Below, piece by piece: positions 50,174 through 59,616 of a stretch of DNA of 64,000 bases (its first letter is position 1; every line of letters starts with the position of its first letter). Made by a program: the position numbers and the translations under genes. The notes beneath the pieces were generated by a model, which saw nothing but the letters and a program-made list of their open reading frames with translations, was not told the DNA's origin and searched no databases. The stretch comes from Marmoricola sp. Leaf446 (lineage in GTDB: Bacteria > Actinomycetota > Actinomycetes > Propionibacteriales > Nocardioidaceae): positions 206,797-270,796 of the forward strand of contig NZ_LMRF01000005.1 of assembly GCF_001424755.1 (NCBI RefSeq), in the 5' to 3' direction.

Positions 50174-51451
50174 CTAGGTGTGCGAGCGGCGCTGCGAGGC
50201 GCCGGCCAGGGTGCCCATGACGGCGAAGGTGGCCGTGGTGCCCAGCACGATCAGCACCGGGGCGGTCCAGGCGTCGGTCGCGTCGTGGGCCAGGCCGAGC
50301 ACCGCCGGGCCGGTCGCCGCCACGACGTAGCCCACGCCCTGGACGAACGCCGAGAGCTGGGCGCTCTCCCGGTCGGTGCGCGAGACCTGCACGACGATGG
50401 TGAAGATGGCCGCGAAGCCGCCGCCCTGCGCGACGCCGCCCAGGACGCTGCCGAGCAGGTAGAGCTCGGGGGCGAGCAGCAGCTGCAGCGGGAAGCAGAC
50501 CCACAGCAGGCCCACGACCGCGATGGTGGGGGCGGGCGAGAGCCGCGTGGCGAGCAGGGGCACGCCGAACGCCCCGACGACCGCGCACACCTGGAACACC
50601 GACGACGCGGTGCCCGCGCCCGTCGCCCCCAGCCCGATCTCGTCGGCCAGGAGCGAGGGCAGCCAGGCGGTCAGGGCGTAGTAGGAGCTCGCCTGCCCGG
50701 CGAAGGCCAGGCCCAGCAGCCACGCGATCGGGGTGCGCCACACGATCCTGACGTCCGACGGGGACGTCGCCGGCTCCGCCCCGGCCGACGTCGGTCGACC
50801 CCCGCCCGTCGGTCGACCCCCGCCCGTCGGTCGACCTTTGCCCGCTGGTCGAGCCCGTCGAGACCCCGACCGGCCGCGCCACCACCGCCACGCCCCGAGG
50901 GCCAGCACGGCGGGCAGGGCCCACACGGCCAGGGCGAGGCGCCAGCCGAACGCCTGGGCGACCGGGGCGGTGGCCAGGGTGACCACCATCGAGCCGAGGT
51001 TCATCGCGGTGACGTAGACCCCGGTCACCACGCCCGCCTGCGGGAGCGGGGTCTCGCGCCGGATCACCACGGGCACGACGACGTTGCCGACGGTGATGGC
51101 GGCGCCGATCACCACCGTGCCGAGCACCGCGAGCGGGTAGCCGCCCAGGCTCCGGACCACCGAGCCGACCACCACCAGGCCGAGGCAGATCGAGACCGCC
51201 TGCTCGATCCCGGAGCGCCGGATCACGGCCAGGGCGACCGGCGCGAGCAGGCCGAAGCAGAGCACGGGCAGGCTGGTCAGCAGCCCGACCGCCGCGCTGC
51301 CGACCCCGAGGTCGGTGCGCAGCTCGCCGGTGATCGGCGCCACCGCGACGAACGGCGAGCGCAGGTTGAGCGAGACCAGCACCAGGACGGCCACGAAGAC
51401 CCACGGCAGCGCCCCGGGACGCACGCCAGGGCGCGGACGGGGAGGTGTCAT
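50174..51451 (-). CDS. MFS transporter, CynX/NimT type
   Basis: A 425-residue twelve-segment transporter. SLNLRSPFVAVAPITGELRTD (about 28-48) is the hallmark start of the CynX/NimT (cyanate/2-nitroimidazole) group, and VVIRRETPLPQAGVVTGVYVTAMNLG is the matching central block. The cytoplasmic loop between halves (about 195-235) is expanded by a tandem GRPTGG repeat encoded by 18-bp DNA repeats, so the linker length is probably variable between strains. The ATG overlaps the stop of ppc by 4 bp on the same strand. Transport of an anion or small amide is the family expectation. Confidence 0.88.
   Translation of the reverse strand: MTPPRPRPGVRPGALPWVFVAVLVLVSLNLRSPFVAVAPITGELRTDLGVGSAAVGLLTSLPVLCFGLLAPVALAVIRRSGIEQAVSICLGLVVVGSVVRSLGGYPLAVLGTVVIGAAITVGNVVVPVVIRRETPLPQAGVVTGVYVTAMNLGSMVVTLATAPVAQAFGWRLALAVWALPAVLALGAWRWWRGRSGSRRARPAGKGRPTGGGRPTGGGRPTSAGAEPATSPSDVRIVWRTPIAWLLGLAFAGQASSYYALTAWLPSLLADEIGLGATGAGTASSVFQVCAVVGAFGVPLLATRLSPAPTIAVVGLLWVCFPLQLLLAPELYLLGSVLGGVAQGGGFAAIFTIVVQVSRTDRESAQLSAFVQGVGYVVAATGPAVLGLAHDATDAWTAPVLIVLGTTATFAVMGTLAGASQRRSHT
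50790..50866. repeat. Tandem 18-bp repeats plus dispersed 19-bp element inside the MFS gene
   Basis: Three 18-bp units starting GTCGGTCGACC occupy 50790-50843; the third is diverged at its 3' end. Directly adjacent, 50847-50865 reads GGTCGAGCCCGTCGAGACC, the reverse complement (one mismatch) of the element that overlaps the epoxide hydrolase stop at 25015-25033. Both fall in the sequence coding for the cytoplasmic linker. Confidence 0.7.
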
Positions 51452-54135
51452 CCGGTGTTGCGCATCCCCGCCGCGATGCCGTTGATGGTCAGCAGCAGCG
51501 CCCGCTCGAGGTCGGGGCTCTCCTCACCGGCCCGCAGCCGCGAGAGCAGCTGCACCTGGAGCAGGTGGAGCGGCTCGAGGTAGTTCTCGCGCACCTCCAG
51601 CGTCTGCCGCAGCACCGGCTCCCGCTCGAGCAGCCGCTCGTCGCCGGTGACGGCCAGGACCCGGGCGCAGGTGAGGTCGTACTCCTCGCGGATCACGGCC
51701 AGGATGCCGTGGGTGTGCTCGGGGGCCAGCGTCGTGACGTAGCGCTCCGCGACCTCGAGGTCGGCCTTGAACAGCGTCATCGCGACGTTGTCGAGGAAGG
51801 TGCGGAAGAACGGCCACGCGGCGTACATCTCGCGCAGGTCCTCCTCGCTCCCGTCGACCGCGGCGAGGCCGGTGCCGACGCCGAACCAGCCCGGCACGAT
51901 CTGGCGCGACTGCGTCCAGCCGAAGACCCACGGGATGGCGCGCAGGCCGTCGAGGCCGGCGTCCTGCTGCGGGCGCTTGGAGGGCCGCGAGCCGATGTGC
52001 ATCGAGCCGAGCAGGTCGACGGGGGTGCAGGCCAGGAAGTACTCCGCGAGGTCGTCGCGCTCGACGAGGTCGCAGTAGCGGCGGTGCGCGTGGGCGGAGA
52101 CCTGGTCCATCAGGTCGTCCCAGCGCTTCGCCTGCTCCGGCGTACGACGGTCCTGGCGGTGCAGCAGCGAGGCCTCCAGCGTGGCCGCGACCAGCAGCTC
52201 GAGGTTCTCCCGGGCCAGCACGGGCAGGGCGTACTTGTCGCTGATCACCTCGCCCTGCTCGGTCAGCTTGACCTCGCCGTCGACGGTGCCGAAGGGCAGC
52301 GCCATGATCGCGTCGTACGTCGGGCCGCCGCCGCGTCCGACGGAGCCGCCGCGGCCGTGGAAGAACCGCAGCCGTACGCCGTGGCGCCGCGCGACGTCGC
52401 GGGCCAGCCGCTGCGCCCGCTGGATCTGCCACTGCGAGGTGGCGATGCCGCCGGACTTGTTGGAGTCGGAGTAGCCGAGCATGACCTCCTGCACGTCGCC
52501 GCGCAGCCGCAGCAGCTCGCGGTAGGACGGCTCGGAGAGCAGTCCCTCGAGGATCGGTTCGGCGCGCTCGAGCTCCTCGACGGTCTCCAGCAGCGGCACG
52601 AAGCCGATCCGGGCGACGCCGCCGGCGAGGTCGACCAGGCCGGCCTCGCGCGCCATCACCACGGCGGCGAGGACGTCGTCGACGTCGCGGGTCATGGAGA
52701 TGATGTAGCTCTCGATCGCCCGGCTCCCGAGGCTGTCGAGCGCCTCGCGGACCACGCCGAACACCTCGACGGTGCGGCGGCCGTCGTCGTCGATCGGCGG
52801 CGGCTGCTGCGAGAGCGGCCGGTGCACGGCCAGCTCGCGGGCGAGGACCTCGGTGCGCTCGGGCTGGGTGAGGTCGGCGTACGGCTTCTCGAGGGTGCCG
52901 AGGCGGTCGAGCAGCTGGCCGAGGGCGTGGTGGTGCTTCTCGGCGTGCTCGCGGACGTCGAGCGTGGCCAGCGTCAGGCCGGACGCGGCGACGGTGCGGA
53001 CCAGGCGCTGCAGGTCGCCGCCGGCCAGCAGCGGCCCCTGGTGCTCCAGCACCGAGGCGTGCAGCAGCGCGAGGTCGGCGAGCAGCTCGGCGTCGTCGCG
53101 GTAGTCGCGTCCGGGCTCGTGGGGCGCACCGGCGCGGATCCGGCGCTCGGTGACCTGCAGCCGCAGGTCGACGCAGGTCAGGAACAGCCGGTAGGGCTCC
53201 TCGACGTTGAGCCGGCGGTAGCGCGGCTCGACCTCGGGCAGCCCGTCGAGCATCTCCTCGGTGCGGGCCACGAGGTCCTCCGAGACCGTGGAGAGGCGCA
53301 CGCTGACCGAGAGGGTGCGGCGCAGCTCGTTGACCTTGCGGCGGATCACCGCGATGCCGTGGGTGGCCTGGAGCCGCAGCACCTCGCGGGTGGTGTCGGG
53401 CGTGACGTTGGGGTTGCCGTCGCGGTCGCCGCCCATCCAGGTGCCGAACCGCAGCGGGGTGGTCTCCAGCGGCAGCGCGACACCCCACTCGGCCAGCTGC
53501 TCCTCGAGCTCCTCGAGCACGTCGAGCACCGCGGCCGAGGTGAGGCCCTCGAGGTAGTAGATGCCGTTGCGCGCCTCGTCGACGACCTCGGGCCGGTCGA
53601 TGCGCAGCTCGTCGGTCTGCCAGAGCAGGTCGACGGCGCCCTCGAGCTGGCGGGTCCGGCGCGGGGTGTCGGGCTCCTCGAGCAGCGCCGCGACCGAGCG
53701 CAGCTTGTCGAGGGTCGTGCGCCGCGCGACCTCGGTCGGGTGGGCGGTGAAGACCGAGCGCACCGCGACCTGGGCGACGGTGGCGGCGACGTCCTCGGCG
53801 TCGGTGCCGGCCTCGCGGACCCGGCGCATCGCGCCCGCCAGCGGCCCGCCGTGCTCGCCGCGCTGCTCCAGCAGCGACCGACCGCGGTGCTCCTGCTCGG
53901 TGACGTTGGCGAGGTGGAAGTAGGCCGTGAACGCCCGCGCCAGCGTCATCGCGGTCGGCAGGTCGAGCTCGGGCAGGTCGAGCGAGTCGTCCTTGGCGGC
54001 GTGGCGGACGCTCTCGACGAGGTCGAGCAGCTCCTGGCCGTGGGTACGCGTCAGCGTCTCCCCGAGCATCGAGGTGACGAGCCGGATGTCGCGGCGCAAC
54101 GGCGCCTCGGCGGCGGGGGGCAGGTGCTCGGACAT
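51448..54135 (-). CDS. ppc: Phosphoenolpyruvate carboxylase
   Basis: An 895-residue enzyme of normal PEPC length. The catalytic histidine lies in VFTAHPTEVARR (about 148-159). FGTWMGGDRDGNPNVTPDTT is the family signature 1, GYSDSNKSGGIATSQW the second block, and FFHGRGGSVGRGGGPTYDA the bicarbonate/PEP loop. A late R-P-S-K-R segment (GSRPSKRPQQ) and the terminal GIAAGMRNTG complete it. It carboxylates PEP to oxaloacetate, an anaplerotic step. Together with PEP synthase at the right end it frames PEP metabolism in this window, but the genes are 8 kb apart and not in one unit. Confidence 0.97.
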   Translation of the reverse strand: MSEHLPPAAEAPLRRDIRLVTSMLGETLTRTHGQELLDLVESVRHAAKDDSLDLPELDLPTAMTLARAFTAYFHLANVTEQEHRGRSLLEQRGEHGGPLAGAMRRVREAGTDAEDVAATVAQVAVRSVFTAHPTEVARRTTLDKLRSVAALLEEPDTPRRTRQLEGAVDLLWQTDELRIDRPEVVDEARNGIYYLEGLTSAAVLDVLEELEEQLAEWGVALPLETTPLRFGTWMGGDRDGNPNVTPDTTREVLRLQATHGIAVIRRKVNELRRTLSVSVRLSTVSEDLVARTEEMLDGLPEVEPRYRRLNVEEPYRLFLTCVDLRLQVTERRIRAGAPHEPGRDYRDDAELLADLALLHASVLEHQGPLLAGGDLQRLVRTVAASGLTLATLDVREHAEKHHHALGQLLDRLGTLEKPYADLTQPERTEVLARELAVHRPLSQQPPPIDDDGRRTVEVFGVVREALDSLGSRAIESYIISMTRDVDDVLAAVVMAREAGLVDLAGGVARIGFVPLLETVEELERAEPILEGLLSEPSYRELLRLRGDVQEVMLGYSDSNKSGGIATSQWQIQRAQRLARDVARRHGVRLRFFHGRGGSVGRGGGPTYDAIMALPFGTVDGEVKLTEQGEVISDKYALPVLARENLELLVAATLEASLLHRQDRRTPEQAKRWDDLMDQVSAHAHRRYCDLVERDDLAEYFLACTPVDLLGSMHIGSRPSKRPQQDAGLDGLRAIPWVFGWTQSRQIVPGWFGVGTGLAAVDGSEEDLREMYAAWPFFRTFLDNVAMTLFKADLEVAERYVTTLAPEHTHGILAVIREEYDLTCARVLAVTGDERLLEREPVLRQTLEVRENYLEPLHLLQVQLLSRLRAGEESPDLERALLLTINGIAAGMRNTG

Positions 54136-54265
54136 GGGTGCTCCCGGTGGTGTGGAGATCGGTCCGGTCAGAGGGCCGGCGACGTCGGCGGCACCCGCAG
54201 GGCAGCACGAACCTAGTGGATCGGAGGGTTCCCTCGCATCCGGAGGTCGTGGGGTGGGACGCCGC

Positions 54266-55558
54266 TCAGGCGCGCACCGGCAGGGTGCGCCAGCCGCGGA
54301 TGACGGTGGTGCCGCGGGGCTCCGGCCGGGCGGCGCGGCGTACGCCGGGCCAGCGCTCGAGCAGCAGCCGCAGCGCCACCTCGCCCTCGAGCCGGGCGAG
54401 CGGGGCGCCGACGCAGTAGTGCGCGCCCCCGGAGAAGGCCAGGGTGTCGCGACCCTCGGGCCGGGTCAGGTCGAAGACGTCGGCGTCCTCGTGGACCGCC
54501 TCGTCGCGCCCGGTCGAGCCGAGCAGCACCAGCACGACCCGGTCGCGGCGCACCTCGACCGGCCCGACCCGCACCGGCTCGTGGGCCACCCGCGCGGTGA
54601 GCTGCACCGGCGGGTCCCAGCGCAGCGTCTCGGTCACGACGCGCCCGGCGAGCGTGGGGTCCTCGGTCGCCATCGCCAGCTGGTCGGGGTGCTGCAGCAG
54701 CGCCTGCACCGCGTTGCCGATCAGGTTGGTGGTGGTCTCGAACCCGGCGAGCAGCAGCAGCTGCGCCAGCGCGACCACCTCGTCGGCCGTGACCGCGTCG
54801 GGCCCGTCGGCGGCGGTCGCGAGCCGGCTCAGCAGGTCGTCGCCGGGGTCCGCGCGGCGCTCGGCGACCAGCCGCTCGAAGAGCGCCCGCAGGTCGGCCT
54901 GCGCCCGGAGCAGCCGCTTGTGGTGCAGCACCGAGGTGACGCCGTCGAGCGAGGCGCCCAGCGTGCTCCCCCAGGCGGCGAACTGCCGGGCGTGCTGCGG
55001 TGGGATCGCGAGCAGGTCGCTGATCACCGCGACCGGCAGCGGGCTGGCGTACGACGCGACCAGGTCGACCGGCCCCCGGGCGGGGTCGAGGGCGTCGAGC
55101 AGCCGCGTGGCGGTCGCCTCGACCTGCGGCCGCACCGCCTCGATCCGCCGCGCCGAGAACGCCGGCGTCGCCAGTCGTCGCAGCCGGCCGTGGTCGGGCG
55201 GGTCGAGCCCGAGCAGCGACATCTCCAGCACGTCGGGCTCGGTGCCCTCGTGGACCGGGCCCCCGGTCACGTCGAAGGGCTGCTGCCCGTTGGCGAGGCG
55301 TACGCCGAACCGCCGGTCGCGCAGCACGGCGTGGGCGTCGTCGTAGGTGCTGGCCACCCAGATCCCCGACCGGCTCCACATCAGCCGGCGGTCGCAGCGC
55401 AGCCGCTCGTGAACGGCGTACGGGTCGTGCTTCCACGGCGCCTGGAACAGCCGCGCCACCGGGTCGCCCACTGCGGCCAGCCCGAGCGTCCCGGCGCGCA
55501 GCGTCGCCAGCCGCCGGCCCAGCCGCAGGTCGGCCCGCGCGGTGTCCAGCAGGCTCAT
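54266..55558 (-). CDS. Cytochrome P450
   Basis: A 430-residue soluble bacterial P450. The I-helix oxygen motif reads LLLAGFETTTNLIGNAVQAL (about 245-265). The ExxR pair is in VVTETLRWDPPVQLTARV. The heme-ligand loop is FSGGAHYCVGAPLARLE, with Cys as iron ligand. It lacks a membrane anchor. ATG 55558 has GGAGG only one base away, so translation efficiency may be low. No ferredoxin or ferredoxin reductase is adjacent. The substrate is unknown. Confidence 0.93.
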   Translation of the reverse strand: MSLLDTARADLRLGRRLATLRAGTLGLAAVGDPVARLFQAPWKHDPYAVHERLRCDRRLMWSRSGIWVASTYDDAHAVLRDRRFGVRLANGQQPFDVTGGPVHEGTEPDVLEMSLLGLDPPDHGRLRRLATPAFSARRIEAVRPQVEATATRLLDALDPARGPVDLVASYASPLPVAVISDLLAIPPQHARQFAAWGSTLGASLDGVTSVLHHKRLLRAQADLRALFERLVAERRADPGDDLLSRLATAADGPDAVTADEVVALAQLLLLAGFETTTNLIGNAVQALLQHPDQLAMATEDPTLAGRVVTETLRWDPPVQLTARVAHEPVRVGPVEVRRDRVVLVLLGSTGRDEAVHEDADVFDLTRPEGRDTLAFSGGAHYCVGAPLARLEGEVALRLLLERWPGVRRAARPEPRGTTVIRGWRTLPVRA

Positions 55559-55650
55559 GCCTCCATGGTGCGCCCCCGGTGGGCGGTGCGCCACGGGGCG
55601 GGGTGGGGTGGTGGTGGGTCGCGGTGAGCGGGTCGCGGTGGGTGGGTCCG

Positions 55651-55736
55651 GTTTCCCAGGTGATGAACCCGAACTGCCTCTCTGCACACCACGCGTGGTG
55701 TGCGAGGACCCGGTCTGGGTTCATCACCCGGGAAAC
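55651..55736. repeat. Nested palindromic element upstream of the P450 gene
   Basis: Outer arms 55651-55670 and 55717-55736 are 20 bp with one mismatch (GTTTCCCAGGTGATGAACCC versus its partner). Between them is a perfect 20-bp palindrome GCACACCACGCGTGGTGTGC (55684-55703). The element fills the middle of the 317-bp gap between the P450 start and the ilvA stop; the remainder holds nothing recognisable. Confidence 0.8.
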
Positions 55737-55875
55737 TGCCGGGTCGGCGGCCGGCGTACGACCTCGATCGGACATCTCGGGCGGCTCGGCAGCCTTTCCA
55801 GGTGCTTGGCGGGCATCGCGACGCCTGCCGAGCACCACATTCCCCGGACGTCCGGGGAACCAGCAGCGGCGGCCC

Positions 55876-57147
55876 CTAGGTCAGCCAGCGGGTGAGCGGC
55901 GAGTCGGGCGGGAGGTGCTCGATGCGGGAGGGCGAGGCGGACATCCGCTCGAGCAGCCCGGCCAGGTCGCCCGCGTCGCCGAGCTCGACGCCGACCAGCG
56001 CCGGGCCGGTCTCGCGGTTGTTGCGCTTGACGTACTCGAAGAGCGTGATGTCGTCGTCGGGGCCGAGCGTCTCGTCGAGGAAGGCCCGCAGCGCGCCGGG
56101 CTCCTGCGGGAAGTCGACGAGGAAGTAGTGCTTCAGGCCGGTGTGGACGAGCGAGCGCTCGAGGATCTCGGCGTAGCGGCTGACGTCGTTGTTGCCGCCC
56201 GAGAGCACGCACAGCACCACGGCGTCCGGGCCGAGGCCGAGGGTGGGGAGCAGCGCCGGCAGCGCGGCCGTGGCGAGCGCGCCGGCGGGCTCGGCGATGA
56301 TCCCGTCGGACTGGTAGAGCGAGAGCATCTCGGTGCAGACCTGGCCCTCGGGCACGGCCACGACGGTGGCCCCGGAGGCGCTGACCTGCCGGTAGGTCAC
56401 GTCGCCGACCCGGCGTACGGCGGCACCGTCGACGAACGGGTCGACCTCGGGCAGCTCGACCGGCTCACCGGCGGCGAGCGCCGCGGTGAGGGACGCGGCC
56501 CCGGAGGGCTCCACCCCGACCACGCGTACGCCGGGATGCCGCTCGCCCAGCCACGCGACCGTCCCGGCCAGCAGCCCGCCACCGCCGACGGGCACGACCA
56601 CGAGGTCGGGCACGACGCCGAGCTGCGTGACCGCCTCGCGCACCACGGTGCCCTGGCCGGCGACGGTGGCCGGGTGGTCGAAGGGCGGCACCAGCACCCG
56701 CTGGGTCGCCTCGGCGTGCCGGCGGGCGGCCCGGGCGGCGTCGTCGAAGGAGTCGCCCTCGACGACCACGGTGACGTGCTCGCCGCCGAGCCCGGCGACG
56801 CGGTCGCGCTTCTGCCGGGGGGTGGTGCGCGGCAGGTAGACCCGCGCCGAGACCCCCAGCGCGGCGCACGCGAAGGCGACGCCCTGGGCGTGGTTGCCGG
56901 CGCTCGCGCAGACCACGCCGCGCGCCCGCTCCTCCGGCGTCAGCCGGGCCAGGAAGTGGTAGCCGCCGCGCGACTTGTAGGACCGCACCGGCTGCAGGTC
57001 CTCGCGCTTGAGCACCACCCGCACCCCGTGGCGGGCCGAGAGCCGGAGGCTGTCCTCCAGCGGCGTCACCGGGACGGTGCCGGCCAGGACGTCGGCGGCG
57101 GCGTCCACGTCGGCGGCGCTCACGAGGGTGACGGGTGCGGGACTCAC
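55876..57147 (-). CDS. ilvA: Threonine dehydratase (threonine ammonia-lyase)
   Basis: A 423-residue PLP enzyme of fold type II. The Schiff-base lysine is in PVRSYKSRGGYHF (about residue 58). CASAGNHAQGVAFACA is the substrate-binding stretch, VVPVGGGGLLAGTVAW is the phosphate loop, and the catalytic domain ends near LCVLSGGNNDVSRYAEIL. The last 90 residues (LKHYFLVDFPQEPGALRAFL) are a single short ACT-like regulatory domain, as in actinobacterial IlvA. It deaminates threonine to 2-oxobutyrate for isoleucine synthesis. GTG start, with a G-rich ribosome site. Confidence 0.95.
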   Translation of the reverse strand: MSPAPVTLVSAADVDAAADVLAGTVPVTPLEDSLRLSARHGVRVVLKREDLQPVRSYKSRGGYHFLARLTPEERARGVVCASAGNHAQGVAFACAALGVSARVYLPRTTPRQKRDRVAGLGGEHVTVVVEGDSFDDAARAARRHAEATQRVLVPPFDHPATVAGQGTVVREAVTQLGVVPDLVVVPVGGGGLLAGTVAWLGERHPGVRVVGVEPSGAASLTAALAAGEPVELPEVDPFVDGAAVRRVGDVTYRQVSASGATVVAVPEGQVCTEMLSLYQSDGIIAEPAGALATAALPALLPTLGLGPDAVVLCVLSGGNNDVSRYAEILERSLVHTGLKHYFLVDFPQEPGALRAFLDETLGPDDDITLFEYVKRNNRETGPALVGVELGDAGDLAGLLERMSASPSRIEHLPPDSPLTRWLT

Positions 57148-57266
57148 CCCCCGATCATCGCGCGGCCGGGGTCACGGGCCCCCCGGGGGGTCAGGGGGGG
57201 CCGAGCGGGTACACGGCCCCCGTCCTGTCCCCCGTCCTGCCCCACGACCCCGGAGGTGAGCTGCCC

Positions 57267-58331
57267 GTGCCGACCCCCGATGACGTTCCCGTCCACGTCG
57301 TCCCCGGTCCCCGCGGCCACGGGGTCGACCTGTGCGCGCGCCAGCTCGCCGCCGCCGTCGGCGCCACGGTGGTGGCCGAGGTCCCGGAGGGCGGCTCCGG
57401 GCCGCTGCACCTCCACGTCACCGACCGGGTCTGGGGCGCGACGCCCGAGGCGGCCGCCGCCGCGGTGGTCGCCGTGTGCCGCAGCCGCCCGACCACGCTC
57501 ACGCTCCACGACGTGCCGCAGCCCCACGACGGGCGGGCGCTGTTCCCCCGTCGCCGCGCGGCGTACGCCGCCATGGCCCGCGCCGCCACCGGCGTCGTCG
57601 TCTCCTCGTCCCACGAGCGCGGCCTGCTCGCCCGGGTGCTCGGGGACGAGCCGGGACCCCGCACCCCGGTCGAGGTCGTCCCGCTGCCCACGGTCACCCG
57701 CCAGGACCCCACCAGCACCACCGCCGCGGGAGCCGCCCACCGCCTCGCCGACGACGGCGGGCGCTGGCGCCGCCCGGGCCGCGGCACGCTGGGCGTGGCC
57801 GGCTGGGTCTACCCCGGCAAGGGCCACCTGCAGGCGCTCGGCGCCGCCGCCGCGCTCGCCCGCCGCGGCCTGGTCGTCGACGTGCTCGCGCTGGGCGCCG
57901 TCGCCCGCGGCCACGACGCCGACGCCGAGGAGCTCGTGCGCCGCGGCGCCCGGATCGGCGTCGAGGTGCAGATCAGCGGCTGGCTGGCCGACCACGAGCT
58001 CGACGAGGCGCTGAGGTGCGTCGACGTGCCGTACGCCGGGCACCGCAACGTCTCGGCCTCCGGCTCGGTCAACTCCTGGCTCTCGGCCGGCAGGCGGCCC
58101 CTGGTGCGGCGCGGGCCCTACTTCGAGGAGATGGCCCGGCTCCGCCCCGGCACCCTGCGCCTCGTCGACGTCGCCGGGCTGCCCGACGCCGTCGCGGCCG
58201 CCCTCGCCGACCCCGCGAGCACCCGGCTGCGACCGGGCGCGGGCCTCGCCCACGACCTCGACGACGCCGCCCGCGGCTACGAGCGGTTCTGGGGGCGGGT
58301 GCTGCTCCAGGGCAGCGGCCGGGTCGCGTGA
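57267..58331 (+). CDS. Glycosyltransferase, GT-B/group 1-like
   Basis: A 354-residue protein with GT-B features. PGPRGHGVDLCARQLAAAVG is the N-terminal glycine-rich donor-side turn, TLTLHDVPQPHDGRALF the acceptor-side strand, and GVAGWVYPGKGHLQALGAAAAL the start of the C-terminal domain. NVSASGSVNSWLSAGRRPLV matches the E-x7-E-like region, although the canonical glutamates are not clear. The GTG at 57267 has GGAGGTG ten bases upstream. It is coupled by a GTGA overlap to a GT2 gene, suggesting synthesis of one surface glycan or glycolipid. Confidence 0.78.
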   Translation: MPTPDDVPVHVVPGPRGHGVDLCARQLAAAVGATVVAEVPEGGSGPLHLHVTDRVWGATPEAAAAAVVAVCRSRPTTLTLHDVPQPHDGRALFPRRRAAYAAMARAATGVVVSSSHERGLLARVLGDEPGPRTPVEVVPLPTVTRQDPTSTTAAGAAHRLADDGGRWRRPGRGTLGVAGWVYPGKGHLQALGAAAALARRGLVVDVLALGAVARGHDADAEELVRRGARIGVEVQISGWLADHELDEALRCVDVPYAGHRNVSASGSVNSWLSAGRRPLVRRGPYFEEMARLRPGTLRLVDVAGLPDAVAAALADPASTRLRPGAGLAHDLDDAARGYERFWGRVLLQGSGRVA

Positions 58332-59602
58332 CCCCTCCCTGGGGCCGACCGCCCGCCGACGACGAGGAGTGGACCGACGAGGAGCCGCCGCACCGCACCG
58401 TCGGCGTCGTGGTCACCCACTTCGAGCAGCCGGCCGAGCTGGCCCGCACGTTGCACGCCCTTGCGCGCCAGACGCTGCCGCCCGACGAGGTCGTGGTCTC
58501 CGACGACGGGTCGGCCGTGCCACCCACCGTCCCGCGCGGCACCCGGCTCGTGACGCAGGAGGACCGCGGCTTCCGGGCCGCCGCCGCCCGCAACCACGGC
58601 GCGGCCCAGCTGGGCACCGACGTCGTGGTCTTCCTCGACGCCGACACCGCGCCGGAGCCCGGGCTGCTCGCGGCGCTCACCCGGCTGCCACGGCGGCAGC
58701 CCGACGTCCTCGTGGTCGGTCGTCGGCGCCACGCCGACCTCGCCGGGCTGCCGGTCGACGCACCGGTCGAGGTGGCCGGGCCGGCGCACGAGCTCGCCGA
58801 GCCGGCGTGGCTGCGCTCGGCGTACGCCGCCTCGCGCGACCTGCGCGACGCCGACGACCTGTCGTGCCGGTTCGTGATCAGCGCCGTGATGGCCTGCTCG
58901 AGGTGGTGGTTCGAGGAGCTGGGCGGGTTCGACGAGGGGTTCACGGCGTACGGCGGGGAGGACTGGGAGCTCGCGCACCGCAGCCGCCTCGCCGGCGGCC
59001 TGCTCGCCCACGAGCCGACGGCGGTCGCCTGGCACGACGGACCCGACGCCGGGGAGCGTCCGCGCGGCGTGAAGACCGCCGAGACCGCCGCGATCGCCTC
59101 CCGGGTCGGTGTGCCCGGGCTCTCACCGCGCGGCCTGCTCGGTCTCGCCGGTCGGGCCACCCCGGTCGACCGGCTGCTGGCGCCGGACGCCTCCCTCGAC
59201 GACCGCACGCTGCTGCTGGTCTGCGACGCCGCGCTGGCCGCCGACCCCACCGCCCACCTGCTGCTCGACGACCGGCAGGCCGAGGTGCTGGCCGGCGAGC
59301 CACGCGTGCTGCGCCACCACGGCGACCCGCTCACGGTGGCCACGGCCTCGCCCGCGCGGCTGCTGGTCGAGCTGCACCGGGCGCGGCAGCTCGACGCCGA
59401 GGCCTGGCGCGGGCTGCTCGCCGGTCGTCACCCCGGCGTGGCGACCGACCACGACGCGCCGGTCGCGACCACCACCGAGCTCCGGCTCGTGCGCCGCGCC
59501 CGTCGCTGGGGCACCACCCCGCCCGCGCCCCCGCTCGCGCCCGCACCGGGGCGACCGCTGCCCGACGACCTCTCCCTGGAGGCGTGGCTCGGCGGCTGGT
59601 GA
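58328..59602 (+). CDS. Glycosyltransferase family 2 protein
   Basis: A 424-residue GT-A enzyme. TVGVVVTHFEQPAELARTLH opens the nucleotide fold, EVVVSDDGSAVPP and VVFLDADTAPEPG hold the DxD metal site, and LGGFDEGFTAYGGEDWELAHR is the acceptor/catalytic ED block (about 195-215). The C-terminal 170 residues form an additional helical region with no known domain, ending in a proline/alanine-rich tail. It overlaps the preceding glycosyltransferase by 4 bp. The next gene, an alditol-oxidase-like flavoprotein, starts 14 bp after the stop and may belong to the same unit. Confidence 0.88.
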   Translation: MTPPWGRPPADDEEWTDEEPPHRTVGVVVTHFEQPAELARTLHALARQTLPPDEVVVSDDGSAVPPTVPRGTRLVTQEDRGFRAAAARNHGAAQLGTDVVVFLDADTAPEPGLLAALTRLPRRQPDVLVVGRRRHADLAGLPVDAPVEVAGPAHELAEPAWLRSAYAASRDLRDADDLSCRFVISAVMACSRWWFEELGGFDEGFTAYGGEDWELAHRSRLAGGLLAHEPTAVAWHDGPDAGERPRGVKTAETAAIASRVGVPGLSPRGLLGLAGRATPVDRLLAPDASLDDRTLLLVCDAALAADPTAHLLLDDRQAEVLAGEPRVLRHHGDPLTVATASPARLLVELHRARQLDAEAWRGLLAGRHPGVATDHDAPVATTTELRLVRRARRWGTTPPAPPLAPAPGRPLPDDLSLEAWLGGW

Positions 59603-59616
59603 CATGCTCTGCTGAT

